A stretch of DNA of 64,000 nt from Triglochin maritima. Its lineage: Eukaryota; Streptophyta; Magnoliopsida; Alismatales; Juncaginaceae. Both the position numbers and the translations under genes were made by a program. The notes under the pieces are model-generated. The model did no database searches and was not told the origin of the DNA. It worked only from the letters and a program-made list of their open reading frames with translations. Below, one piece after another: positions 48,084 through 60,170 of the stretch. The DNA is taken from positions 34,267,621 to 34,331,620 of the forward strand of contig OY821784.1 of NCBI GenBank assembly GCA_963682175.1, read 5' to 3'. Each line of letters begins with the position of its first letter. Position 1 is the first letter of the stretch.

Positions 48084-49114
48084 TTTGAGGTTTTGAGATT
48101 ACATTTTGTGTCACGGTGCTTCATGACGTTTTGACGTCATCAGTTATTTTCTAAAAACATGTTTTCTGAGGTTTGAGGTTTGTGAAAGTTCAATTTTTGG
48201 TCTAGTGTAAACTAATGATTTGCAACTTTCAATTGACCCAACTATTTGGAAAAGCATGTCACTATTTCCTAATTAATCTGGATATTTGAAATTTTACACC
48301 CCTTGTACCCTACTTCTCTTTTCTTAATTAACCCTTCACATTTCCAAAAAAAATAGCGACCAATAGGCAATAACTCAAGAAACCCTACTTTTCCGAACCA
48401 AAACTTACGTCTGCAAACCCAATCTTCCCAACTAATTGGCATTGACATCATGCGGGTGGGCTTGTGTGACACCCCCCTTGAAGGGCAATGCAAGGTCATT
48501 AAGAAAGTTCACTAATAGTCATAAAGAAGAACAAATTCGGAAAGGCTACATCATCCATTTTTGTTCCCAAAAGTTTATTTTAAAGCATCGAACCAAAAAA
48601 AATCATTTGACATTGTGATGTTGCAACCTAGTTACTAAATCACAACCCCAAAACATGATTGTAGTTCCAATTTCATGTGTTTTGAGGTTTCAAGTGAAGA
48701 GTGCCAATGATTAAAACTTTTGTACCACAACCAAAGTTTTGCAAAACAAAACCTCATATTGCCCAAGGAAGTCTTTGTCTTAAAACACTAGTTTAGGGAC
48801 CTCCATTGTGAACCCATAGGGTTACCAAACGAATCTTTGGAAAAATGTGACCAAATCACTTCCTCCCACCACAACCTCTAACACATATATGTTGCTTGGA
48901 ATGCTTAAGTTTACTCATTTGGACGTATACCAACTACATTTAGATTGGTTATTAAAATTCTAATCTTAGATTAACAAAGTCAAATATTAAGTGCCATATA
49001 AAAGTTCTCATTTTATAGATGTATTAGATGTACATTTAAAATTTAAGTGTCATATAAAAGTTCAAGCCCGAGTGTAGTTGAAGATCCAAACTTTCACTAA
49101 TCAAACATCATACT
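48084..49114. repeat. Dispersed repeat D3, copy 2
   Basis: Equivalent of 33,725-34,755; continues at 53,433-53,545 into copy 3. A D2 equivalent lies at 47,484-47,804. Confidence 0.65.
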
Positions 49115-51665
49115 TGTAACGTCCCGAAAATAGCGGAAAATTTGAACTTTTTAAAAGGAATAAGCAAAAGATATCAACATCTGAACACTGGGAACACTAC
49201 TAAATATATATAACAGGTACACCGAATACAAGAGTTGTCAAACGTATGATTACGTCAAAATACAACATAAAAGATACATGTAATCATAATCACCACAAAA
49301 GACTGGAGGATCCGGTCCCAAAATGTGCTTGTCCTCGGTCACCACCCAACCAGAACCCACGACGTTCTTGAAAAGCAACATAACAACAATGGTTGAGTTT
49401 TCGTAAAGAAAACTCAGTATACCAAGTTCACCTACATGCATACTACGTACAATGAATGATTCTATCATACTAGTATCTCATGGCATGCAAAAATACAATG
49501 TAGCATCTTTGCCGCCACACAGATCGTACGGTACATACCATCACCGTCGTTGTAGGATTTTATCCTAATCCTAATTGTGCTTTGTTGTTGATTAGGTGGT
49601 GATTAGGGGAGATATGATGGAAGGCTGAGATCGGTTGAAGGTGAGATGAGTGGTGGAGATGGATGGATTGGATGGAGGGTGAGGATTGAAGGAGAGGAGG
49701 ATATTTTGAGGTGAGTCTCTCTCTCTTTCTCTCACGTCTCTCTCACTCCCATTTCTCACTCTCTCTCCCTACCTCAGAGGTGTGCTCCGGTGAGAGGTTC
49801 GAGCTCCGGCGAGTTGGTGATCTCCGGCGAAGTGAGGAGCAGCGAAGGTGGTAGTTGGAGGTGAGTGTTAGCTTCTTAAACCCTTCCGGCTTGTTTTGGA
49901 TTCTCTCTCTCTACCTCACTAGAGTTCTATGGTCGTGGTTGGTTGGTAGAGGTTGCCGGAGGTGGTGTTGTGGCTGTGGATCGTCGAGGAGGTGTTTGAT
50001 CGTCGTTTGGACGCTAGGTTCGTCGACGGATCGTGTTTTGAGGAGACGTGCTTGTGGAGGCGTCGTCGCGGTTCTTCAAAGGCTTCTTCAAGCCTTCCGG
50101 TATGTCAACTCGCTCACTTAAGTAGTGTGAGTATTTGGAAGTCGACGGTAGGCCTTCCGGCTCGTCGCAAGTAAACGTGCAGCATATTTCACTGCCTGAT
50201 CGGTCGACCGGTTGGTGTAAACGGTCGACCGTTCGTGAAGAGAATTCGGGTTCTGCCTCAAATCGATCGAACGATGCCCTAGGGGTGGTCGACCGATTGT
50301 GCATTGGAGGCAAGCCCGGTGAGATTCGGTCGAACGGGTCCCCTTTGTCGTTCGACCGTGTGCACTGTCTTAAGTCGGTTGGGAGCGTTGACCATCTAAA
50401 CGGTCGACCGTTTGTTGACTCCGTCCGACCGTGACTTAAGTGAGAATAGTGGTCGGTTCGACCGAAGGTAGTTTCGGTCGACCAAACTTGTGTGCTGAGC
50501 GTGGGGAACGCTCTAGAGGAATTCGCTCGACCGAGGAGGGCTCGGCGTTCGACCGGATTCGTGGTGCGAGTGAGGGATTATTCCCAGGTGGGATTCGGTC
50601 GACCGAGAGTGCTCGGGTGTTCGACCGAATTCGTTGTGGAGTTGTGGGATTTGTCCCTGGTGACTTTCGGTCGAACGAGGCCCCTTTGCCGTTCGACCGA
50701 TTGGTCATTTTGTTCGGTGAACCTGGGAGTTGACCATCTAAACGGTCGACCGTCCCTTGACTTTGGTTCGACCGAACGAGTACGGTGGGTGGGAATCGAT
50801 CGACCGATGGAGTGCCGGTCGCACGGTCAATGTGATTGCCCTGTATTTGCTTGATTCGGTCGACCATGACTTTTGATTCGGTCGACCATGACTTTGGGGC
50901 GAGTGTGGTGCCGATGTTCTTTCGGCAAGTGTGCTAGGGTGCACGAGAGTTGCGGTGGTTGGTTGAAATAGGCCTGAGGTCCAACTTAGAATTGTGGTGT
51001 TGCGGCGGTTGATTGAAAGAGACCTGGAGCCCCGTGACTGTGTGAGAGTTGCGGTTGGTTGAAAATAGACCTAGAGCCCAGCTAGTTTGTACGAGGTTGG
51101 TTGAGATTAGACCTGGAGCCCCGTAGTGCTTTCAGGTTGGCTGAAAGAGGCCTAGAGCTTGAGCATGGACCGCGTGTAGGGGTTGGTTGAAAATAGACCT
51201 GGAGCCCTTATACGTTTGGGTTGGTTGAAAATAGACCTGGAGCCCTTGGTCGTATCGTGGTAGCTGCGGTTGGTTGAGATTAGACCTGGAGCCCAGCTTG
51301 ACGACGAGTGTGTGATACGGTGGTTGGGTGAAAGAGCACTGGAGCCCCGTGGCTGTGGTGTGTGATGTGGTTGGGTGAAAGAGCCCTGGAGCCCAACCTA
51401 TTTTGAGATGCTTTGTTGTTTAGTAGAATTGCATGCTAGGGTGTTTTCCAGTTCATGTATTGTAGAGCTTGGCATACAGGGTTTCCTCAGGAAACTCAGG
51501 CATTGTTGCATGTTTACTTTCAGGTCGTGAGCGGCGATAGGGGATGGTGACCGAGGAGAGGAGCACCCCTACCGGATCAAGCTTTCTCTCAGTTGAGGTC
51601 GAGTGATTACTGCTTCCATTTGTATAGTCTTTTGATGTAATCACAACTTTTGAAATACTCTGATG

Positions 51666-51723
<58 letters not shown>

Positions 51724-53427
51724 TGGTGCACCTGGGTTTAGTATTTGCGTAATATCCTCTGTTGATTGTGTGTTATTAAAATTTTAAATTTTCCGCTGTG
51801 TTGAGGATGTTACAGTCGCCACACATGCCACACGGTCCACAACACCACCTGTAAACATCAGTTGCTCGTACAAGCTGTAATACCGATATTTACTCAAGAT
51901 GCAACAACTACTTACAGAAGTTGTACTACCGTTGCACACTCGATGTTGAAAACATGTCCTGCTCACACAAGCTGTAATACCCCAGGGGTTGCTCACACAA
52001 GTTGTAATACCCCCTCCTCCGGCCAATGCCAGGGCGGATTTCCCGCTCCACCGAGCCGGGTACCATGCCATGCAATGCAATACATATGGATCTACCATCC
52101 CACAATTCCACTACAAGGGTCTCAATGCATATGTCATGCAGACATAAAATAAGCGCCAACACATTCATAAACAATCACACAAACAATACAGTCCAGTGCA
52201 CAAACGGTCGACCGAAACAAGACAAACGGTCAACCGGACAGACGTTAATACCAGTAATTGGTTCAACCGCACTCAATCGGTCGAACCACACACCAAACGA
52301 TCGGTCGAACCAAGATCACAGGCGGTCGACCGTTTAGAAGGTCTATGCCCGGTTCCAACTAATAAAACGACCTAACAGTCGAACAGAAGGTCATAGGCGG
52401 TCAACCGTTTAGAAGGTCCACGCCACACATATTATTAAACAAATCATCCCCATCGGTCGAACGACAAAGGGGTCCCAGTCGATCGAAATACAACAGGGGC
52501 TTGGAGTCTCAATTTCAACTTCTACCGGTCGACCGTTTGGATAATAAGACAACGGTCGATCCAACACATAACGGTCGCACAAAAAATAAGTTAATTTAAG
52601 TGACCGGTCAAACAAGAGTCAAAAGCGATCGACCGTTTGGATGGTCCATGCTCTGTTCAGACCAGTCTAGACATCATCGGTCGAATAATCACATAGTTGG
52701 TCGATCATTTAGAGGGTTTACACCACAACCGACTTAGCTACAAGTACAATTGGTCGAACAGATCAAAAGGCGGTCGACTGTTTAGATAGTCTATGCCCCA
52801 ACCGACCTACCAACAGTGTAACCGGTCGAACGACAAAGGGGACCCGTTCGACCGAAAGCAGTAGAGCTTGCCCAAAACACTCAACCGGTCGATCGCAAAA
52901 GGCATCGTTCTACCGATGAAGAGAAAAACTCATGCGATTACACTACGAGTGGTCGACCAAAACACACGTCGGTCGACCGATCAACTGTAGCAACATTGTT
53001 GCACCATGATCATCGCCGCGACCTCCGATCACCGACGCACGAAACCAACACCTTACAGTCCTCGAGTGAGCACCAAGAATGAACTTGAAATACCTTGAAA
53101 GCTTGAAAAAGCTTCTGAAGAACAACAACGATCACCACCTCCGTATTCTTCGAAAATCACCGAATTCAACTCGCCCGGCTTGAATCTCCTTCCGACATTT
53201 GCTTCTTCTTTCCTTCATCCTCATCAAAACTCCTCTTCTTCCAAAACTTCCACTTCTACACTCAACTCCCCCTTTTATAACCCAGCAACACCACCGCCAT
53301 CTCTCTTCCTCTCACACCAAGCCACTGCAAAGGTTTGGAAGATTTGCACTCCCACCTCCACTTCTCCCAAAGTCACATATGCATACCCAAAAACTTGATT
53401 AAATTCCTTAAAAGTTTGGTTCTCACA
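49115..53427. mobile_element. Outer gypsy solo LTR, copy 2
   Basis: ATACT flanks it at 49,110-49,114 and 53,428-53,432. It contains the inner inverted solo LTR at 49,551-51,814. Confidence 0.8.
49551..51814 (-). mobile_element. Inner gypsy solo LTR, copy 2
   Basis: Same orientation, ends and minisatellite as in copy 1, with a slightly longer TA run at 51,669-51,716. Confidence 0.7.
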
Positions 53428-54056
53428 ATACTTGTTAAAAAATATCAAGGATCGCATAAAATTGGTCTACCACAGGCTCTGAGCAACTAACCACATATTT
53501 GAGTTGAAATGTTTTAGAGTCGACGAAGGGTTTAGAGTGAATATTGTAGATTCTATGAGTATCTTCTTCCAAACATAAATATTCTTCCAATATTATTGTG
53601 GGTATTTAATTAATTGGGTTGGATTTAGCGGTTTAGTTCACAGATAGTAGCAACACGTTAACTATTTCAGATAGCATTGCAATCAAAAAAGAGAAGGAAA
53701 CCATATTCCATCAAATTACGAGAATTTCGGAATACTCGAGCAAATTAAATAGATCTTAACTAGTTAACTTTGAAATGACTAAGAACAAAATTCCTGCCGC
53801 ACCGAATTTTAAGATAGTCATTAACAGATCGAAGAAGCACATTCAAAAGAATAGTAGGAGCAATTTCATGTCTAGGACGGATCTCATTCTGTCGAAGCTT
53901 ACTATTTCCAAGTATGTTTCCAAGATATATATGTTGCACCCTGTGCAAATCACATGAATAACAAGAATAAAAACAGTTATGTCTAATGTAATTGGTGTAA
54001 TTATAGCAAGTGATGAAGACTAATTAATTGATATGGTTGGAGGAGGATTGGAGGCG

Positions 54057-54296
54057 TTACATCTCAAGCTTATGCCTAAACCCTTTGATGAAAGCATCAG
54101 CACAGACATCAACATTGTCCCTCGACTCGTACTCGAACCGCTTCTTAATCATCTCCGGTCGCTCCACCGCCTTGTTGTTATGGTTGTGCTGGTGATCATG
54201 ATGTTGTTGTTGTTGACGATGATACTGAGGAAGAGGTGAAAGTGCCTTCCATGAAGTGTTGTCACTTCCTTTGAGCTTTTTCTTCAACCAACCCAT
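54057..54296 (-). CDS. Small protein with DUF761-like C-terminus, copy 3
   Basis: Same 79-residue protein as copies 1 and 2, with the TATA box at 54,391-54,398. It lies in the segment of copy 3 that is almost identical to the other copies, so its conservation may reflect recent exchange rather than selection. Confidence 0.55.
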   Translation of the reverse strand: MGWLKKKLKGSDNTSWKALSPLPQYHRQQQQHHDHQHNHNNKAVERPEMIKKRFEYESRDNVDVCADAFIKGFRHKLEM

Positions 54297-56115
54297 CTGA
54301 TTGTGATTAACTACACTAGTGAAGTTGTAATTATACTTCTTGATTTGTGTTGTGGTTTGGATGTGCAGGGAAGTGTTCATTTGGAGTGTGTATAAATACA
54401 ACCAAATTAACCATGAAAACGTGTGCTCAATTATTCCATACTGTGTGAAATAGTTAGTTATAGTATGTTGATTAGGTTGACAATTGACGGTGGTGGAGAA
54501 CCAATGGTATGATTGATTGATGCATCAATTATTAATAAAGTAGTTTGGCAGAAAAAGCAACGATTCCGCGCTAACTTTAGGACAAATATATTTGTGAAGG
54601 AGTGTTCGGTGTGCTATTTATTTTTAATTGTTTGCTAGAACTTTTGGGTAAAATTTTATATATATTTGAAGATATAATGATCTATGGTTGTTCCACGTCT
54701 TTTCAGATATATCTGGTTATCCTAGATATATTTGATTACCCTAGATATGTATTAAACCATTAATGAAATGCGTGTAATATTACAAGATATATCTTGGAGT
54801 AATAAGATATATCTGAGGAGACGTAGAATGTCAGAGATCATTATATCTTCAGAATTATCTAAGATTTTGCCCAAGAGTTCAGAAAAAAACCCAACAATAA
54901 AGAACATACTTAACCTTTCCCCGTGTGAAAACATATGTTGAGTTACAGAGACACTTCAGACTTCAGAATAATCAAACGGTATAATAGAATGCATGGCTAA
55001 CTTGAAGTAACAGTTAAGGCGTTAGTCAAGAAAAATCTTAATCTTCCCACCCGCATAAAAGATCTTAAGGAAACAGATCGGTGAACCTAATTTCTAATAT
55101 TCCTCTGACCACGGTTGGTTTTTCAAATTATATAACCTTAAGTTCAAAAGCTAATTACCCGAACCGCTACCACATTTCTAGGCTAAATGGGGTTATTGTA
55201 TATGAAGAACTCAAAATAGACACCCCAAAACAAATCAAAATTGATTGATTTGATATTACAAATTGTAACATGCATGAAATGATAAAACAAATAAAACAAT
55301 TAAAGTTGTTCAAACCAACGCATTACACAACAGAATTAGTAGAATATCAAGGGCACTAAGGTGCACCAAGTGAAGATAACTCTATATAGTAACACAACGA
55401 AATATATCCGTCAAAACAAAGGTAACACAACAAAGACGGCTCATCAAGTTGCCCCAAGATGTCCTTGAAATTACTTAAACCCAAAAATATTGATCACCAT
55501 AGCACCTAGGGGTGTAAATGGATATTGTTTATTCGGTCTGTATTCGTATCCATTCAGAAATATGAATATATTTATACAAATTTTAAATTTCCATATCCAT
55601 TTTATATGGATATGTACATGACAATTTTATATCTGTAGATGATCTGTATCAGAATCAAAAGTAGAGATGAATATGGATATGACTTTTGTATCCATAGAAA
55701 CGAAGTGGGACGTGTATTTTGAATTTGATTCGTTGGGAATGAAACGAGGGCTTTATTTTTAGAGTTTCTAGTTTGAAATTTGCAGGATTCATTGGTTTCA
55801 AGTGATGCAAATATCAACACAGTCTTTAATATCAAATTAGTAGGGGTAGACGGGTGGAAGCGGCAGACGGGTTTCCGTCAACGATAGGAGAGAAACGAAG
55901 TGGGACCTGTAATTTGAATTTTGAATTGGATTCGTTGGGGTTGAAACGAGGGCTTTATTTATAGAGATTTGAAATTTGAATAGGATTCGGTGGTTTGAAT
56001 CTTTGAAGTGATCGTGTTTTATTTGTAGAGGTAGTGAGAGAAGTTTGGGAATTTGAAATTCGAAATTTCTGTTAGAAGCCACCCTCGTAATTTAAAAAAA
56101 ACATATATATATATA

Positions 56116-56615
56116 GTCAAGCTCTAGTGAGCTCAAGGCTCATCAAATTTAGTTTAAGTCTGCTACAATCTCACTATTGGATCTTATTTACAGTTAATCT
56201 CACCATTCATTAGTATAACCATTTTTTTCTTAATCTACCTTACAATTTAAAAGAGTGGTGGATATTGTGGGGGCTTAATTTTTCTAAATTAAGCCCTAGG
56301 CTCACTAGAGAATTTTTGTATATATATATAGGGTCAAGCTCTAGTGAGCTTAGAGCTCATCAAATTTAGTTTAAACCCCCTACAATCTCATCATTAGATC
56401 TTATTTACAGTTAATCTCACCATTCATTAGTATAACCGTTTTTTTCTTAATATATCTTACAATTTGAAATGAGTGGTGGATATTGTGAGGACTTAATTTA
56501 AAAAAATGAAGCCCTCAGCTCACTAGAGAATTCCTCTTTAAGAAATATATATATATATATATATATAAAGAGTCCAGAGCTCATCAAAATTAAGCCCTGA
56601 GCTTAATTTATATAT
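56116..56615. mobile_element. TA-flanked MITEs, copy 3
   Basis: Two complete members (about 56,116-56,318 and 56,330-56,535) and one internally deleted remnant (56,570-56,610). This is the state before the internal duplication seen in copies 1 and 2. Confidence 0.7.
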
Positions 56616-57033
56616 ATATACATACGGAGTGCAATTATAACTCTAACATGTTTCGTTTTCAAAATGATAATATTTGTAAGTTGTAACGGTAACGTTGGTT
56701 TGGTAATATAACGGTAAAACGTGTTTCAAATTTTCAATTGCGGAACCCCCAGACAAACTGTTTTATTTCTGACATCTTGAATACGCTATAGTTATACTTG
56801 ATATCTAAGAATTTACCTAAATTATGCATATCCAAGAAATTATCTAGATTTAGTATATACTACATGAAATTAATGTGGTAGGGTAAACTAAAAGAAAATC
56901 TAACTAAGGTTGTGAGTATAAAGAAGAAATTAATGTGCTCTGGATAAAAACATGAGAAATAAATGTGCTTAGGTAAATACACGAATTTTTAGTAAAATTA
57001 AAAAAATAAATGAATAATAATTAGACTGGAGCA

Positions 57034-57117
57034 GTTGCTCGCACAAGTCCACATGAATAATAATTAGTGAAATTAATGTGCTCTGGATAAAAACATGAGA
57101 AATAAATGAGTCCACAC
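57034..57117. other. Deletion joint with templated filler DNA
   Basis: Three pieces copied from nearby: TTGCTCGCACAAG (as at about 57,148), TGAATAATAATTAG (as at about 57,009), and a 41-bp stretch matching 56,926-56,966 (GAAATTAATGTGCTCTGG...). Then the sequence enters the gypsy LTR at CCACACGGTCCAC. Confidence 0.85.
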
Positions 57118-58794
57118 GGTCCACAACACCAGCTGTAAACATCAGTTGCTCGCACAAGCTGTAATACCGATATTTACTCAAGATGCAACAACTACTTACA
57201 CAAGTTGTACTACCGTTGCACACTCGATGTTGAAAACATGTCCTGCTCACACAAGTTGTAATACCCCAGGGGCTGCTCACACAAGTTGTAATACCCCCTC
57301 CTCCGGCCAATGCCAGGGTGGATTTCCCGCTCCACCGAGTCGGGTACCATGTCATGCAATGCAATACATATGGATCTACCATCCCACAATTCCACTACAA
57401 GGGTCTCAATGCATATGTCATGCAGACATAAAATAAGCACCAACGCATTCATAAACAATCACACAAACAATACAGTCCAGTGCACAAACGGTCGACCGAA
57501 ACAAGACAAACGGTCAACCGGACAGACGTTAATACCAGTAATTGGTTCAACCGCACTCAATCGGTCGAACCACACACCAAACGATCGGTCGAACCAAGAT
57601 CACAGGCGGTCGACCGTTTAGAAGGTCTATGCCCGGTTCCAACTAATAAAACGACCTAACAATCGAACAGAAGGTCATAGGCGGTCAACCGTTTAGAATG
57701 TCCACGCCACACATATTATTAAACAAATCATCCCCACCGGTCGAACGACAAAGGGGTCCCAGTCGACCGAAATACAACAGGGGCTTGGAGTCTCAATTTC
57801 AACTTCTACCGGTCGACCGTTTGGATCATAAGACAACGGTCGATCCAACACATAACGGTCGCACAAAAAATAAGTTAATTTAAGTGACCGGTCAAACAAG
57901 AATCAAAAGTGATCGACCGTTTGGATGGTCCATGCTCTGTCCAGACCAGTCCAGACATCATCGGTCGAACAATCACATAGTTGGTCGATCATTTAGAAGG
58001 TTTAGACCCCAACCGACTTAGCTACAGGTACAATCGGTCGAACAGATCAAAAGGCGGTCGACTGTTTAGATAGTTTATGCCCCAACCAACCTACCAACAG
58101 TGTAACCGGTCGAACGACAAAGGGGACTCGTTCGACCGAAAGCAGTAGAGCTTGCTCAAAACACTCAACCGGTCGATCGCAAAAGGCATCGTTCGACCGA
58201 TGAAGAGAAAAACTCATGCGATTACACTACGAGTGGTCGACCAAAACACACGTCGGTCGACCGATCAACTGCAGCAACATTGTTGCACCATGATCATCGT
58301 CGCGACCTCCGATCACCTACGCACGAAACCAACACCTTACAGTCCTCGAGTGAGCACCAAGAATGAACTTGAAATACCTTGAAAGCTTGAAAAAGCTTCT
58401 GAAGAACAACAACAATCACCACCTCCTTATTCTTCGAAAATCGCCGAATTCAACTCGCCCGACTTGAATCTCCTTCCGACATTTGCTTCTTCTTTCCTTC
58501 ATCCTCAGCAAAACTCCTCTTCTTCTCGAACTTCCAGTTCCGTCCCTCTCTCTTTCTTGCAACTTCTGATCTTTTCTCTCTTAGCAAACAAAACTCAAAT
58601 CTCACCAAACTCATCTCTTCTCCTCAACTCACGTCTTCTTCTCCTCCAAAACTTCCACTTCTACACTCAACTCCCCCTTTTATAACCCAACACCACCGCC
58701 ATCTCCCTTCCTCTCACACCAAGCCACTGCAAAGGTTTGGAAGATTTGCACTCCCACCTCCACTTCTCCCAAAGTCACATATGCATACCCAAAG
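57118..58794. mobile_element. Outer gypsy LTR fragment, copy 3
   Basis: Corresponds to 37,464-39,030 of copy 1, with more differences than between copies 1 and 2. It keeps the GTTGCTCACACAAG-type minisatellite and the palindromes. It is cut at 58,794 by Harbinger sequence. Confidence 0.75.
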
Positions 58795-59455
58795 ACATTG
58801 CCACTACGCCCTTGATATTGGCCCCTCCAAGCAACATGGCAATTTTTCCACACCCAGTGCATGCAATCGATACTTCCCATCATGCCTGGGAACCCACGCT
58901 GCTCACCAACGTGAAGTAGTCGTGCTAGGTCATTTGCATTAGGTCTTTGGAGGTACTCACCGCCGAAGTTGTTAATTACACCATCGCAGAATTTCTCAAG
59001 TGCGTTTTTGCCGTGGATTCGCTTAGCCTCAAGTATTCGTCCACCTCATCAGCCGCAACACCGTACGTTAGCATACGAATCGCCGTGGTACATTTCTGCA
59101 TGCCAGAAATGCTCATCCTACCGGTGGCGCCTGGATTACGTTGGAAGAAAACATCAGACGCCTCAATGACACTCACAATGCGAAGAAATACATGCTTTCG
59201 CATCCTAAATCTTCTCCTAAAAATGTTGTCAGGATAAACAAGGTCGTTAGAAAAATAATCGACAATCAAACGGTTGTAACCAAGCTCCTCATCTCTATCT
59301 GGGTTCGAAGTTCGCATTTTACGCCTCTTAGGACGTTGGTCCACCACTTGGGTGACATACTCCGTTAAGGAGTTCAACACTTAGTCGTAAACTTCGTCAT
59401 TGGATGTTGAAGATAGTGAAGACTTCCAACTGAAAGACTTATCGGGTGAAGACAT
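58795..59455 (-). pseudogene. PIF/Harbinger transposase 2, 5' part only
   Basis: The ATG is at 59,455 (MSSPDKSFSW). A TAA at 59,381-59,383 interrupts after about 24 codons; the frame resumes with NSLTEYVTQVVDQRPKRR and the family N-terminal domain (IFRRRFRMRKHVFLRI, ASDVFFQRNP). A one- or two-base frameshift near 58,990 follows KTHL. The new frame (58,883 down) reads MMGSIDCMHWVWKNC, including the first catalytic Asp, then ends in GRSGNV where the gene is cut off. It is more complete than element 1 in this N-terminal half. Confidence 0.8.
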
Positions 59456-59489
59456 TGTTCGTAGATGAATGAGAGAGAACCAACCAGGA

Positions 59490-59500
59490 GGAGTACATTT
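59490..59500 (-). promoter_or_regulatory. TATA box of Harbinger transposase 2
   Basis: ACTATAAATG on the minus strand, about 40 bp upstream of the ATG at 59,455 and just downstream of the 72-bp repeats. Confidence 0.5.
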
Positions 59501-59517
59501 ATAGTTGTGAGAAGTAA

Positions 59518-59745
59518 CCTACAGCACGCGCGTAACTCACAAAATACGAGACGATTAGATCGAGACTTGGACTTCTCAAGCATCGAGGACCTACAGTACG
59601 CGTGTAACTCACTAAAGACGAGACGAATGGATCGATGCTTGGACTTCTCAAGCATCGATGATCTACAATACGCGCGTGACTCATTAAAGACGTGACGATT
59701 GGATCGAGGTTTGGACTTCTCAAGCATCGAGAACCTACAGTTCGC
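59518..59745 (-). repeat. Three 72-bp tandem repeats upstream of Harbinger transposase 2
   Basis: The word CCTACA(G/A).ACGCG starts at 59,518, 59,590 and 59,662, with a partial fourth at 59,734: an exact 72-bp period. Each unit contains GGACTTCTCAAGCATCGA. Placement between TIR and TATA box suggests a promoter or transposase-binding array. Confidence 0.9.
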
Positions 59746-59780
59746 TGCCCTGGCGCCCGGAGCACCTAAGGGTGCTCTTA

Positions 59781-60170
59781 GGTGCTCCAAGTGAAGATAA
59801 CTATTTAGTAACACAACAAAATATCTCTGTCAAAACGACGGCTCAGCATGTACATGTTCATGAAATTACTAAAACCCACAAAATATCGATCACCACAACA
59901 CGTAAGCGTGTAAATAGTTACAGTTTATCCGGTCAGTATCCATATCCAATCAGGAATTTTAAGATGATTAAACAAATATTTAATTTTCGTATCCATTTTA
60001 TATGGATATGACATTTTTATATATGTAAATGATCTGTATCCGAATCCAAATTAGAAATGAATATGGATATGACTTTTGTATCCATAGATGATGCGAATCT
60101 GGATTACAAAAAAAAAGTATAACTATATATATGATCAGTATCTGTATCCATATTTTTAAGACCCCACCAG
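59781..60170 (+). repeat. Older diverged piece of the tandem-unit sequence
   Basis: Colinear with 26,650-26,985 (words CCAAGTGAAGATAACT, GTAACACAAC, GATCACCA, ATGGATATGACTTTTGTATC), but far more diverged than copies 1-3. In the unit the similarity stops at ATCCATAGA, where a P repeat follows; here other sequence continues. Confidence 0.65.

Larger units (their letters stand above)
39181..53545 (+). repeat. Tandem unit, copy 2 (14.37 kb)
   Basis: A near-identical direct repeat of copy 1. Base differences noted by eye include 26,714/41,057, 30,893/45,252, 31,544/45,903 and 34,715/49,074. Its left edge carries D3-type sequence rather than the D1 type found left of copy 1. Confidence 0.95.
53546..58794 (+). 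repeat. Tandem unit, copy 3 (truncated and internally deleted)
   Basis: 53,546-57,033 matches 39,181-43,224 (it lacks the internal 546-bp duplication). 57,118-58,794 matches 51,829-53,390. About 8.6 kb between these is missing, replaced by an 84-bp scrambled joint. The first ~2 kb are almost identical to copies 1 and 2; the rest shows roughly 2% substitutions plus indels. Near 58,525-58,647 it has about 121 bp absent from the other two copies. The right end stops abruptly inside Harbinger element 2. Confidence 0.9.
58795..59777 (-). mobile_element. PIF/Harbinger element 2, truncated, minus strand
   Basis: The right end is GAGCACCCTTAGGTGCT (minus strand, from 59,777), with TTA outside (59,778-59,780) as a possible trinucleotide target site. 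It continues through tandem repeats, a promoter and about half of the transposase gene, then stops at 58,795 against the gypsy LTR of unit copy 3. Confidence 0.75.
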
